Origin: a virus
Virus record (IMG/VR): IMGVR_UViG_3300044815_000094
Coordinates: 1-21,243 of that record
Direction: 5' to 3' (one strand)
Length of the DNA stretch: 21,243 bases
A model generated the notes under the pieces. It did no database searches and had not been told where the DNA came from. It saw only the letters and a list, made by a program, of their open reading frames with translations. The translations under genes were made by a program, and so were the position numbers. This document shows positions 6,272-11,326 of the stretch, piece after piece. Position 1 is the first letter of the stretch, and each line of letters starts with the position of its first letter.

Positions 6272-6523
6272 TTAAGGATTGATTATCTCTATATCTTCTC
6301 TTTGCGTATACTTCACCACATACAGTTTTCTTCCTGTTTCTTTCGCTGTTTTTTTTATAATCGGCATTAATTTCTGAATCATTTTTTCATCAATGAATAC
6401 TAAAGGTATCATCCCTTGAGTACTCATTGCCGCCATTATTCCTTCTCCGCCATCGTCTTTTGATAAGACCGCATGAATTTCGTGTGCATTCTGTGTATTT
6501 TTTGGTATATGGTAATGTGTCAT
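6272..6523 (-). CDS. Conserved phage protein of unknown function
   Basis: 83 residues. The motif HAVLSKDDGGEGIMAAM followed by IPLVFIDEKMIQKLMPIIKK and a C-terminal YTQREDIEII matches a small phage family I recall by its DDGGEG signature. Probably a compact alpha/beta fold. Its ATG overlaps the end of the gene before it by 4 bp. Function unknown. Confidence 0.65.
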   Translation of the reverse strand: MTHYHIPKNTQNAHEIHAVLSKDDGGEGIMAAMSTQGMIPLVFIDEKMIQKLMPIIKKTAKETGRKLYVVKYTQREDIEIINP

Positions 6524-6921
6524 TTATTATCCTCTATTATTTCCGCTGACCATGGCATTTGCTGCATTTCACCAATCAATCCATAACTGCCTATTTCAAG
6601 AATGTAATGCTTGTGATATGAGCGTTGCTGTGGTGCTTCAACTTCTATTTGTGCATTTATCCAGTCAGCTATAGCGCATGCATCAGATTTAGCTAGATTA
6701 AGCTTTTCGCCCACATATTCACAATGAACAAATGGCTTCATTGTGGCTGTGAAGAAAAACGCGCCTTTCTTCTCTATTCCTACAAATAAGCCACATCTTG
6801 GGTATGCAGTTTTAAATGCTGCCATGCGGTACATTGTAGTGTTTGCTAAATCAATCCAGTTTAAGTATGGCTTATCCCATTCTTCTATGACCAAAGGCCA
6901 TTTAACTTTTATCTCATTCAT
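6520..6921 (-). CDS. Unknown phage protein, 133 aa
   Basis: I take ATG at 6921 (MNEIKVKWPLVIEEWDKPYL) as the start because TAGGAAAG lies about 4 nt upstream and this ATG overlaps the stop of the small zinc gene. A longer frame back to 6951 would need a GTG start inside that gene. The protein has many Trp and Tyr residues and ends with YGLIGEMQQMPWSAEIIEDN. No known domain is apparent. Confidence 0.6.
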   Translation of the reverse strand: MNEIKVKWPLVIEEWDKPYLNWIDLANTTMYRMAAFKTAYPRCGLFVGIEKKGAFFFTATMKPFVHCEYVGEKLNLAKSDACAIADWINAQIEVEAPQQRSYHKHYILEIGSYGLIGEMQQMPWSAEIIEDNK

Positions 6922-7042
6922 TAACTTTCCTAGCTCGCTTACACCTATCACACCAATATTCTTTTGGCATTTCTTGCTTGCCAGTTACGATGTAACCGCT
7001 GAATTTATGGCCTACTAAACAGCATATAAATCTATTCCACAT
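6914..7042 (-). CDS. Tiny zinc-binding protein (DUF1660-like)
   Basis: 42 residues from ATG at 7042 to TGA at 6916-6914. MWNRFICCLVGHKFSGYIVT, then EYWCDRCKRARKVNE. The C-x-x-GH-(F/W) plus C-x-x-C layout is that of small prophage proteins of the DUF1660 type and is shared with 7200-7343, so the two look like paralogues. Probably one zinc site; role unknown. It overlaps the genes on both sides. Confidence 0.6.
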   Translation of the reverse strand: MWNRFICCLVGHKFSGYIVTGKQEMPKEYWCDRCKRARKVNE

Positions 7043-7203
7043 TAGGCACTCTCGCTCTATCCATGATTTCGCATTTCTCTATCATATAATCCCGTATATG
7101 TTGAGGACTACAAAAATGCAATTCAGGGTATATCATTAATCCCGTATCGAGATTTACAGACCAATATATTCAATATTTCATCAGATTCTGGTGTCTTCAT
7201 CAT
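7032..7203 (-). pseudogene. Apparent frameshifted small gene, about 57 codons
   Basis: ATGATG at 7203/7200 overlaps the stop of the previous gene and begins MMKTPESDEIL, but that frame stops after 26 codons. In the +1 frame a continuous protein-like stretch follows: IYWSVNLDTGLMIYPELHFC, then SPQHIRDYMIEKCEIMDRAR and VPNVE, ending in TAG at 7034-7032. Joining both at an ATATT run near 7168 gives one natural-looking product that fills the gap between two operon genes exactly. A one-base indel (real or a sequencing error) is the simplest explanation. Confidence 0.5.
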
Positions 7204-7343
7204 TTTTTCTTCTCACACCTTGTACACGGAAGTTTTTTATTCTGAAATAATTTCATTCCAGTATCAAGTTTTCCGACATAAGTGCGCTCATAAGTCCATA
7301 CATGACCGAATATAAAACATCGTAATTTATTCCATATTTTCAT
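7200..7343 (-). CDS. Tiny zinc-binding protein (DUF1660-like), second copy
   Basis: 47 residues from ATG at 7343, which overlaps the end of the upstream gene. MKIWNKLRCFIFGHVWTYER onward, ending LPCTRCEKKK. It shares the WN..., Cys, GH-aromatic and C-x-x-C pattern with 6914-7042. A longer frame to 7445 lies inside the upstream gene and is not needed. Function unknown; a single zinc site is likely. Confidence 0.6.
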   Translation of the reverse strand: MKIWNKLRCFIFGHVWTYERTYVGKLDTGMKLFQNKKLPCTRCEKKK

Positions 7344-7656
7344 CTTTGCATCCATCCTTAACCCATTGAATAGCTTTTTTATGGCCTTCTTCTGCTTCAA
7401 TCCATGTAGAATATCGTTCGCAATAAATATCGCTTCCTTCCGCATCGAAAATCATGGTTTCGAATAGCAATGGCTTTCCACCAAAGTAATTATGATCAAG
7501 TCCTAAAAATACGGTAGATATGTGTTTATCATCAATATCAATTGAATCAACGCGCCTTCTTTGTCTTCCGTAAGTCTCTTCATATAGCTTAGACCATTCC
7601 GTTAGTTCGCATGGAACAACATTATTATTATCATCTAAAGTGTAAAACATATTCAT
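7327..7656 (-). CDS. Conserved phage protein of unknown function
   Basis: 109 residues. The central motif STVFLGLDHNYFGGKPLLFE, then TMIFDAEGSD, and the C-terminal RYSTWIEAEEGHKKAI are the hallmarks of a widespread phage family without known function. The two ends match family layout, so it appears complete. ATGA overlap with the Tad2-like gene upstream in the operon. Confidence 0.8.
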   Translation of the reverse strand: MNMFYTLDDNNNVVPCELTEWSKLYEETYGRQRRRVDSIDIDDKHISTVFLGLDHNYFGGKPLLFETMIFDAEGSDIYCERYSTWIEAEEGHKKAIQWVKDGCKDENME

Positions 7657-8048
7657 TCAACCACCACCCAATCATCGGCCAATAAATCCTTAAATTCAGG
7701 AGAAAAACTAAATTCCTGCATATAGTGGTAAACAAGGTCTTTTTGTTCCTTGTCATAATAAATATACCATTCTCCCCATTCCTTTAGCCTAGCCTTAGAA
7801 CCATTGTATAATTTATCTACAATCTCATGAAAAAAATATTCTTTATCATCGCCTAAAATAAACCAACCATCGCACATAAATATTGAGCTGTCATAGGAGT
7901 AAATCCTTATTGTTGGCCTATATGCTCTCGATTTACCCGTAATCTTGTCGACAGACAGGTACATTCTGTCCGCCAAACCTTGCGCCCACTTGCTTCTTGC
8001 AACTCTTTTCCCAGTCTTAAGCTCTGTCATTGCTTCACTGAATTTCAT
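7653..8048 (-). CDS. Tad2/DUF2829-like protein (candidate anti-Thoeris), extended form
   Basis: 131 residues. The N-terminus MKFSEAMTELKTGKRVARSK followed by W, and the C-terminus DLLADDWVVVE, are the two conserved ends of the DUF2829 family (F..A...LK.GK...R..W and ..DW..VE). Phage Tad2 is a DUF2829 protein that sequesters the gcADPR signal of Thoeris immunity. Between the ends lie about 95 residues, longer than I expect in a roughly 90-residue Tad2, with many aromatics (WFILGDDKEYFFHEIVDKLY, EWGEWYIYY). Ligand binding is therefore uncertain. A second, shorter relative is at 18934-19182. Coupled by ATGA to its neighbours. Confidence 0.6.
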   Translation of the reverse strand: MKFSEAMTELKTGKRVARSKWAQGLADRMYLSVDKITGKSRAYRPTIRIYSYDSSIFMCDGWFILGDDKEYFFHEIVDKLYNGSKARLKEWGEWYIYYDKEQKDLVYHYMQEFSFSPEFKDLLADDWVVVE

Positions 8049-8260
8049 TTTAAATCCCTATCTCTATTAATCAAATTAGTCAATATTAAATCCATGTTGC
8101 CTTTTAGGTATTCTAGGGTCGTGTCTCTCAAGGCGTATATAAGCCCCTTGTTTATTAGTTTTGTTTTGTCTATCTGATTGTGTGTCATATATTCGTAAAT
8201 AAGACGCCCTAAAGCCAAGTATGCCTCTTCTAATTCCTCTTTTCTCGACAAGTCATCCAT
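8045..8260 (-). CDS. Small helical unknown protein
   Basis: 71 residues, predicted all helical: SRKEELEEAYLALGRLIYEY and a C-terminal helix ending TNLINRDRDLK. Its stop overlaps the start of the Tad2-like gene and its ATG touches the end of the membrane-protein gene. No known domain; function unknown. Confidence 0.6.
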   Translation of the reverse strand: MDDLSRKEELEEAYLALGRLIYEYMTHNQIDKTKLINKGLIYALRDTTLEYLKGNMDLILTNLINRDRDLK

Positions 8261-8481
8261 TAAACCAATCCAAAAAAATGTAGTACCACAGGGATAATTA
8301 TTGAGCCTAAAACAATACCGATAATTAAGTTTAGCTTATTATCCATGTGGTCAAATCTCTTTTCAATACTTAGAAATTTCTCATCATATTTTTTATCATT
8401 AAGTTTGAATTTCTCGCCATGAAGCCTTAATTGAACCTCATGCTCTATGTAATTCTCTTCTGACTTGCTTAAATTAGTCAT
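8260..8481 (-). CDS. Small coiled-coil protein with C-terminal membrane anchor
   Basis: 73 residues. Residues 8-50 form a charged helix with coiled-coil spacing (YIEHEVQLRLHGEKFKLND), then residues 51-70 are a single hydrophobic segment (LNLIIGIVLGSIIIPVVLHF). The C-terminal tail is very short, as in tail-anchored proteins. The layout recalls XhlA-type phage membrane proteins, but it lies among early genes far from the holin, so a lysis role is doubtful. It is the first gene after the tRNA region. Confidence 0.65.
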   Translation of the reverse strand: MTNLSKSEENYIEHEVQLRLHGEKFKLNDKKYDEKFLSIEKRFDHMDNKLNLIIGIVLGSIIIPVVLHFFGLV

Positions 8482-8508
8482 CTTATCCCCTGACTATTGT
8501 TAATATAA

Positions 8509-8577
8509 GTCACCCTGACGGAATCGAACCGCCATCGGTCACTAAAAAGCGACACTCTACCATTGAGCTAAGGGTGT
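8509..8577 (-). tRNA. Degenerate tRNA, anticodon uncertain (closest to Lys-UUU)
   Basis: Read on the minus strand, the D-arm region (TAGCTCAATGGTAGAG) and T-arm (GGCGGTTCGATTCCGTC) are canonical, and the acceptor pairs CACCCT with AGGGTG. The first acceptor pair is A-A. The anticodon stem GTCGC/GTGAC leaves only a 6-nt loop TTTTTA instead of 7, and base 26 appears missing. No CCA is encoded. Lys (UUU) is the nearest reading of the loop, but a functional anticodon is not assured. It lies inside the minus-strand operon. Confidence 0.65.
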
Positions 8578-8593
8578 ATAATTGGCGCCCAGT

Positions 8594-8671
8594 TGCCCTG
8601 AGAATCGAACAAAGGCTTTATAGTTTCATTGCGAACTTCCTCTATAAAGGTCACACCAGTGACGCGAGGGC
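8594..8671 (-). ncRNA. Structured, tRNA-like RNA next to the tRNA
   Basis: On the minus strand, GCCCT (8671-8667) pairs with AGGGC (8599-8595) and encloses two perfect hairpins: GTCAC-TGGT-GTGAC (8663-8650) and CTTTATAG/CTATAAAG (8649-8642 with 8623-8616, 18-nt loop). A GTTCGATTC box like a tRNA T-loop follows before the closing stem. The T-stem does not pair well and the middle loop is far too big, so it is not a normal tRNA. It starts 11 nt after the SSB-like gene. Confidence 0.45.
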
Positions 8672-8681
8672 ATAATCTGTA

Positions 8682-9182
8682 TTAAAAAGGAACATCGTCA
8701 TCTAGCACATCTTCCCGAAACTTAGGAATTGGAACAATATTATCACTTGAAGATGAATTATCACGATTCAAATAATCATCAATCTTGTTCTTGTCTGGAT
8801 ATTTAGACCCTGCAGGCTTTCCGTTAAGCTTATCTATTGCAATTTCCTTACCATCTTCAAAAGAAACCTTAACCTTTACGCGTTTACCGATGACAGTTTC
8901 TGAGCAGAACTTCCCAGCTTCATATGTAGGGATAATGCCCGCAGACCCTGCGCAGTGTACAACTTTCCACATCATTGATTTAGTGAATACTAGGAAATCT
9001 CGCACTTCATGAGTCTTGCCATCTTCATCAAATACCGTCAAAACCATCGCCATCATTGGGTTCCCAGAGCTAGAAACCTTATCTTCTGATGCGCTTATAA
9101 TCGCATCATACTCACCTTCTTTTATCAGTTGAAAGCGCTCTGCCATGGCTTGCTCTTCCGTTAAAACTTCGTAATTTAACAT
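8682..9182 (-). CDS. Single-stranded DNA-binding-like protein (DUF669 type)
   Basis: 166 residues. Residues 20-115 look like an OB-fold domain (EGEYDAIISASEDKVSSSGN, a VFDEDGKTHEVRDFLVF strand pair, then TVIGKRVKVKVSFEDGKEIA). A low-complexity Ser/Asp linker follows, and the last six residues are DDDVPF, nearly the DDDIPF tip by which bacterial SSB recruits repair partners. I place it in the DUF669-type phage SSB group. It probably coats single-stranded DNA during replication and recombination. It lies 3 bp after the Sak4 ATPase gene, its usual partner. An AAGG ribosome site precedes the ATG. Confidence 0.8.
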   Translation of the reverse strand: MLNYEVLTEEQAMAERFQLIKEGEYDAIISASEDKVSSSGNPMMAMVLTVFDEDGKTHEVRDFLVFTKSMMWKVVHCAGSAGIIPTYEAGKFCSETVIGKRVKVKVSFEDGKEIAIDKLNGKPAGSKYPDKNKIDDYLNRDNSSSSDNIVPIPKFREDVLDDDVPF

Positions 9183-9185
9183 TCC

Positions 9186-10031
9186 TTATTCCCCTTTAAT
9201 TTTAGACTGCAAATAATCTATGCACTTCTGAATCGCATCACGCGGCATTTCTTCAAACCCTTCACTACTAGCCTTGTCTAACCATTTTTGATACATTTCT
9301 GGGGGTACTTTGATTAAGTCTATTAGTCTGTTAATTTCAACAACCTGTTCTTTTGAAGCCAACTCTTGTGCAACAGCGTCTCTTTCAAGCACATCACGAC
9401 CGTAACGTTTTGCTATTTCATCGTACGAAAATGGGAAGCTTTCGCCATCTGGAAACTGCTCTATACGAGATTTTTTAATTAATCCAATACGGTCTTTACC
9501 GCGCTTTTGTATTTCGAAAACAAGGTCAAAAAGGTAATCCAACTTTTTGTAACAATCAAACGTTTGACCTAATACTGCCAAATTCTTACCATACTCATTT
9601 TTGCTGTGTGACGTAATAATAACGTTCATATCAAGCCTAAACAGTAGGTTTAAAAGCTGCTTCATACGTTTATTAGCTTCACCGTAATGACGACCAAATT
9701 CGCTGCCAACTTTTGCTTCTGCTTTTTCAAGCAAATCGTTATACAGCAGTGTTAATGAATCTATTATTAACGTCTTATAATCGTGCTGCGTAGTTAGCAA
9801 CTCACGAACTTCGCCAATCATTTCGTCAAAATCTACGGTCATCAGAACCGCACCGTCTACTTTTTCAATTTGCCTTACATATTGCGGTTTGTTAGTAGAG
9901 CCTTCCGTATCAATGATATACGGCTTTGGAAACTGAATAGCTGCCATCGTTTTACCGACACCTGCAGAACCATAAAATAAACATTTAAGGCGCTGTTCAA
10001 TTGCCGATGGTTTCTTTGCTTTTAGAGCCAT
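9186..10031 (-). CDS. sak4: Sak4-type RecA-like recombination ATPase
   Basis: 281 residues. Walker A is GSAGVGKT at 21-28; the IIDTEGST segment (39-46) follows; Walker B is TLIIDSLT (87-94, Asp91); ITSHSKNEYG (139-148) fits a sensor or motif 3. This is the short RecA-core protein known in phages as Sak4, which helps single-strand annealing and works with a phage SSB. The C-terminal 70 residues are helical and more variable. The SSB-like gene lies directly downstream, matching the usual pair. The gene symbol reflects family assignment by motif, not a search. Ribosome site AGAGAGG before the ATG. Confidence 0.85.
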   Translation of the reverse strand: MALKAKKPSAIEQRLKCLFYGSAGVGKTMAAIQFPKPYIIDTEGSTNKPQYVRQIEKVDGAVLMTVDFDEMIGEVRELLTTQHDYKTLIIDSLTLLYNDLLEKAEAKVGSEFGRHYGEANKRMKQLLNLLFRLDMNVIITSHSKNEYGKNLAVLGQTFDCYKKLDYLFDLVFEIQKRGKDRIGLIKKSRIEQFPDGESFPFSYDEIAKRYGRDVLERDAVAQELASKEQVVEINRLIDLIKVPPEMYQKWLDKASSEGFEEMPRDAIQKCIDYLQSKIKGE

Positions 10032-10032
10032 G

Positions 10033-10221
10033 TTATACCTCTCTTCTTGAATAAATTCGTTGCTTTGCTCTCTCTATAGCTTTATCAACAAATTTATTAA
10101 GCAAATCTTTATCATCTTTTGCGTACTCAATATAAGTTTTCATCCTGCAAATAATATCTAAATTATTATCCCTAACCTCTTTCAAAGTAATCTGTTCAAT
10201 ATTTTCTAGTTTTTCATTCAT
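10033..10221 (-). CDS. Small helical unknown protein
   Basis: 62 residues (MNEKLENIEQITLKEVRDNN and on to RAKQRIYSRREV), highly charged and predicted all helical. It ends 1 bp before the Sak4 start, so it is probably co-translated. Function unknown; a recombination accessory role would be guesswork. Confidence 0.55.
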   Translation of the reverse strand: MNEKLENIEQITLKEVRDNNLDIICRMKTYIEYAKDDKDLLNKFVDKAIERAKQRIYSRREV

Positions 10222-10307
10222 TTACTTACATCCTCACTATTATAATTATGACAATTTAATGTCTTCGGAATATCCCGGATGCGCACGATTAAATGCGCAT
10301 AAGGCAT
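10218..10307 (-). CDS. 29-codon ORF between operon genes
   Basis: ATG at 10307 gives MPYAHLIVRIRDIPKTLNCH and a short tail, ending TGA that overlaps the next ATG (ATGA). The position, 10 bp after the previous gene and overlapping the next, fits operon packing. The ribosome site (ACGGGGT) is too close to the ATG, and an ATGCGCA inverted repeat (10279-10300) lies inside it. It may instead be a leader. Confidence 0.35.
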   Translation of the reverse strand: MPYAHLIVRIRDIPKTLNCHNYNSEDVSK

Positions 10308-10316
10308 ACCCCGTAA

Positions 10317-10844
10317 TTATCTAGCTTGCAAAAAGTATGGCGTATAATCTAAATCTTGGTCTCCTTCCTTTGCTTCCTCATATTCCATTACTAAAAGTTC
10401 TTCACATGCTTCGTTTAGTAGCTGTTGCAATGATTCTTGATAATAATTTAATATGTTCTTGCGTATTGTTTTTGCTAAAAACTCTCTTGTTTCTTCGCAG
10501 TCGTCTTTTAACATAGACAAAAGTGCGCACGTATAATCATTGTCTATTGCAAAATCATTACCGTTTACACATTCGGTAAGCTCGCGACCTGAGTAGTCTA
10601 AATACAGCGCGGCTAACTCTCCACGCTCTTCTTCGGGCAACTCATATAAGTCTAAATTGTACTCACCATCAAAGAAATTAGCGTAGGTTGATGCGAGTTC
10701 TGCAACAAAACTTAACAGTCGTTTTTCATGGCTCATATACTTAACTTCCCTGTGAAATTCAACTCCTAGGTCGAATGGATCGTCATTCATTGACGAAACT
10801 TGTTGATTTTTAATATTTGTTTGAGCTAAACTTTGTATGTTCAT
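10317..10844 (-). CDS. Unknown acidic protein in the recombination operon
   Basis: 175 residues, strongly acidic and mostly helical. SSMNDDPFDLGVEFHREVKY and EKRLLSFVAELASTYANFF mark the N-terminal half; the C-terminal half has many Glu and Asp (EACEELLVMEYEEAKEGDQD). An AAGGATATAAA ribosome site precedes the ATG. It lies between the ribbon-helix-helix regulator and the Sak4/SSB pair. Its charge might indicate a DNA mimic or partner protein, but no motif supports one choice. Confidence 0.65.
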   Translation of the reverse strand: MNIQSLAQTNIKNQQVSSMNDDPFDLGVEFHREVKYMSHEKRLLSFVAELASTYANFFDGEYNLDLYELPEEERGELAALYLDYSGRELTECVNGNDFAIDNDYTCALLSMLKDDCEETREFLAKTIRKNILNYYQESLQQLLNEACEELLVMEYEEAKEGDQDLDYTPYFLQAR

Positions 10845-10915
10845 TTTATATCCTTAGTCCGGTTATTTATGTTCGAGGGGTGATTGCTTGCAGGCTTTCA
10901 TCCCAATCTATATTG

Positions 10916-11080
10916 CTAATCTACTTTTTTACTTTCAACTTTCTTCATAAACTTATACAAAACATCCACAACAATACTCGTCATAGATTCTTCTTTTTTC
11001 ATTGAAGTTTCTTTCAAAAAAACCCACAAATTACGTGGAATACGTGCAGAAAAATTCTTCAAATTATCAACATCTTTCAT
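10916..11080 (-). CDS. Ribbon-helix-helix (Arc/CopG-like) regulator, 54 aa
   Basis: ATG at 11080, TAG at 10918-10916. Residues 8-18 (KNFSARIPRNL) form the beta strand used for DNA contact in Arc-type proteins. Two helices follow (WVFLKETSMKKEESMTSIV and VDVLYKFMKKVES), with the helix-turn at KKEESM. Such proteins bind DNA as dimers of dimers at repeated sites. It is the first gene of the minus-strand operon, with a good GGAGAT ribosome site, and direct repeats lie in its upstream region. It is likely an autoregulated repressor of the early operon and perhaps of the divergent replication operon. Confidence 0.8.
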   Translation of the reverse strand: MKDVDNLKNFSARIPRNLWVFLKETSMKKEESMTSIVVDVLYKFMKKVESKKVD

Positions 11081-11094
11081 TTTGTTAATCTCCA

Positions 11095-11137
11095 AACTTT
11101 ACATTGTTTATTGCTGATGTAAGTAACTTTAACATTG
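11095..11137. promoter_or_regulatory. Direct repeats upstream of the RHH gene, candidate operators
   Basis: AACTTTACATTG (11095-11106) recurs as AACTTTAACATTG (11125-11137), 30 bp apart, about three helical turns. Between them TTACAT (11099-11104) and ATGTAA (11117-11122) form an inverted pair. The repeats are 15-57 bp before the regulator's ATG, where a promoter must lie. No unambiguous -35/-10 pair can be picked out. Confidence 0.5.
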
Positions 11138-11190
11138 CTAATTTTTAAATGCAACAGTTATCTAGTAAATAGTTTAATTATTTTTTGGGC

Positions 11191-11210
11191 GTGAGATTAC
11201 CGTGAGGTTA
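11191..11210. promoter_or_regulatory. Tandem GTGAG(A/G)TTA pair
   Basis: GTGAGATTA (11191-11199) and GTGAGGTTA (11202-11210) are 11 bp apart, one helical turn. They lie upstream of the leader ORF for the replication gene and could be a regulator site or iteron-like pair. The rest of the 245-bp gap (11081-11326) holds the RHH repeats and the leader features listed separately. Confidence 0.4.
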
Positions 11211-11236
11211 ATTTAGAGATTAAGGAAGAATTATCT

Positions 11237-11326
11237 TTGAAAAAGAAGATTTTTAGTGCAGAATACGAAGGAGTTGCAGCAAGTTTTACATCATGTTCGC
11301 TTGCTGCGCGAATTTTTATTTCATAG
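11237..11326 (+). CDS. Possible 29-codon leader peptide before the replication gene
   Basis: TTG at 11237, 8 nt after a strong AAGGAAG site, opens a frame reading LKKKIFSAEYEGVAASFTSC and a short tail, ending TAG at 11324-11326. The next codon in the same frame is the TTG from which the initiator frame is open. The leader has the only good ribosome site here, so termination-reinitiation, or an amber-interrupted longer N-terminus, are both possible. Confidence 0.35.
   Translation: MKKKIFSAEYEGVAASFTSCSLAARIFIS
11276..11317 (+). terminator. Terminator-like hairpin (attenuator) before the replication gene
   Basis: GCAGCAAG (11276-11283) pairs perfectly with CTTGCTGC (11300-11307) around a 16-nt loop, and GCGAATTTTTATTT follows, giving a U-tract. 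In the plus direction this has the form of an intrinsic terminator, placed inside the 29-codon leader and upstream of the initiator, with no plus-strand gene to end. Attenuation is the natural reading. Confidence 0.5.

Noticed and set aside
6267-6283. Terminator between convergent genes (ATCAAT/ATTGAT)
   Set aside because: The stem has six AT-rich pairs with a 5-nt loop and no U-tract, too weak to call.
8509-8577. Ochre or amber suppressor tRNA and an alternative genetic code
   Set aside because: The UUA reading needs an unpaired anticodon stem, and TAA, TAG and TGA all end genes in this window, often overlapping the next start.
10279-10300. ATGCGCA inverted repeat as an operator
   Set aside because: It is short, lies within a likely coding or leader stretch in mid-operon, and has no promoter nearby; noted only as part of the 29-codon ORF.
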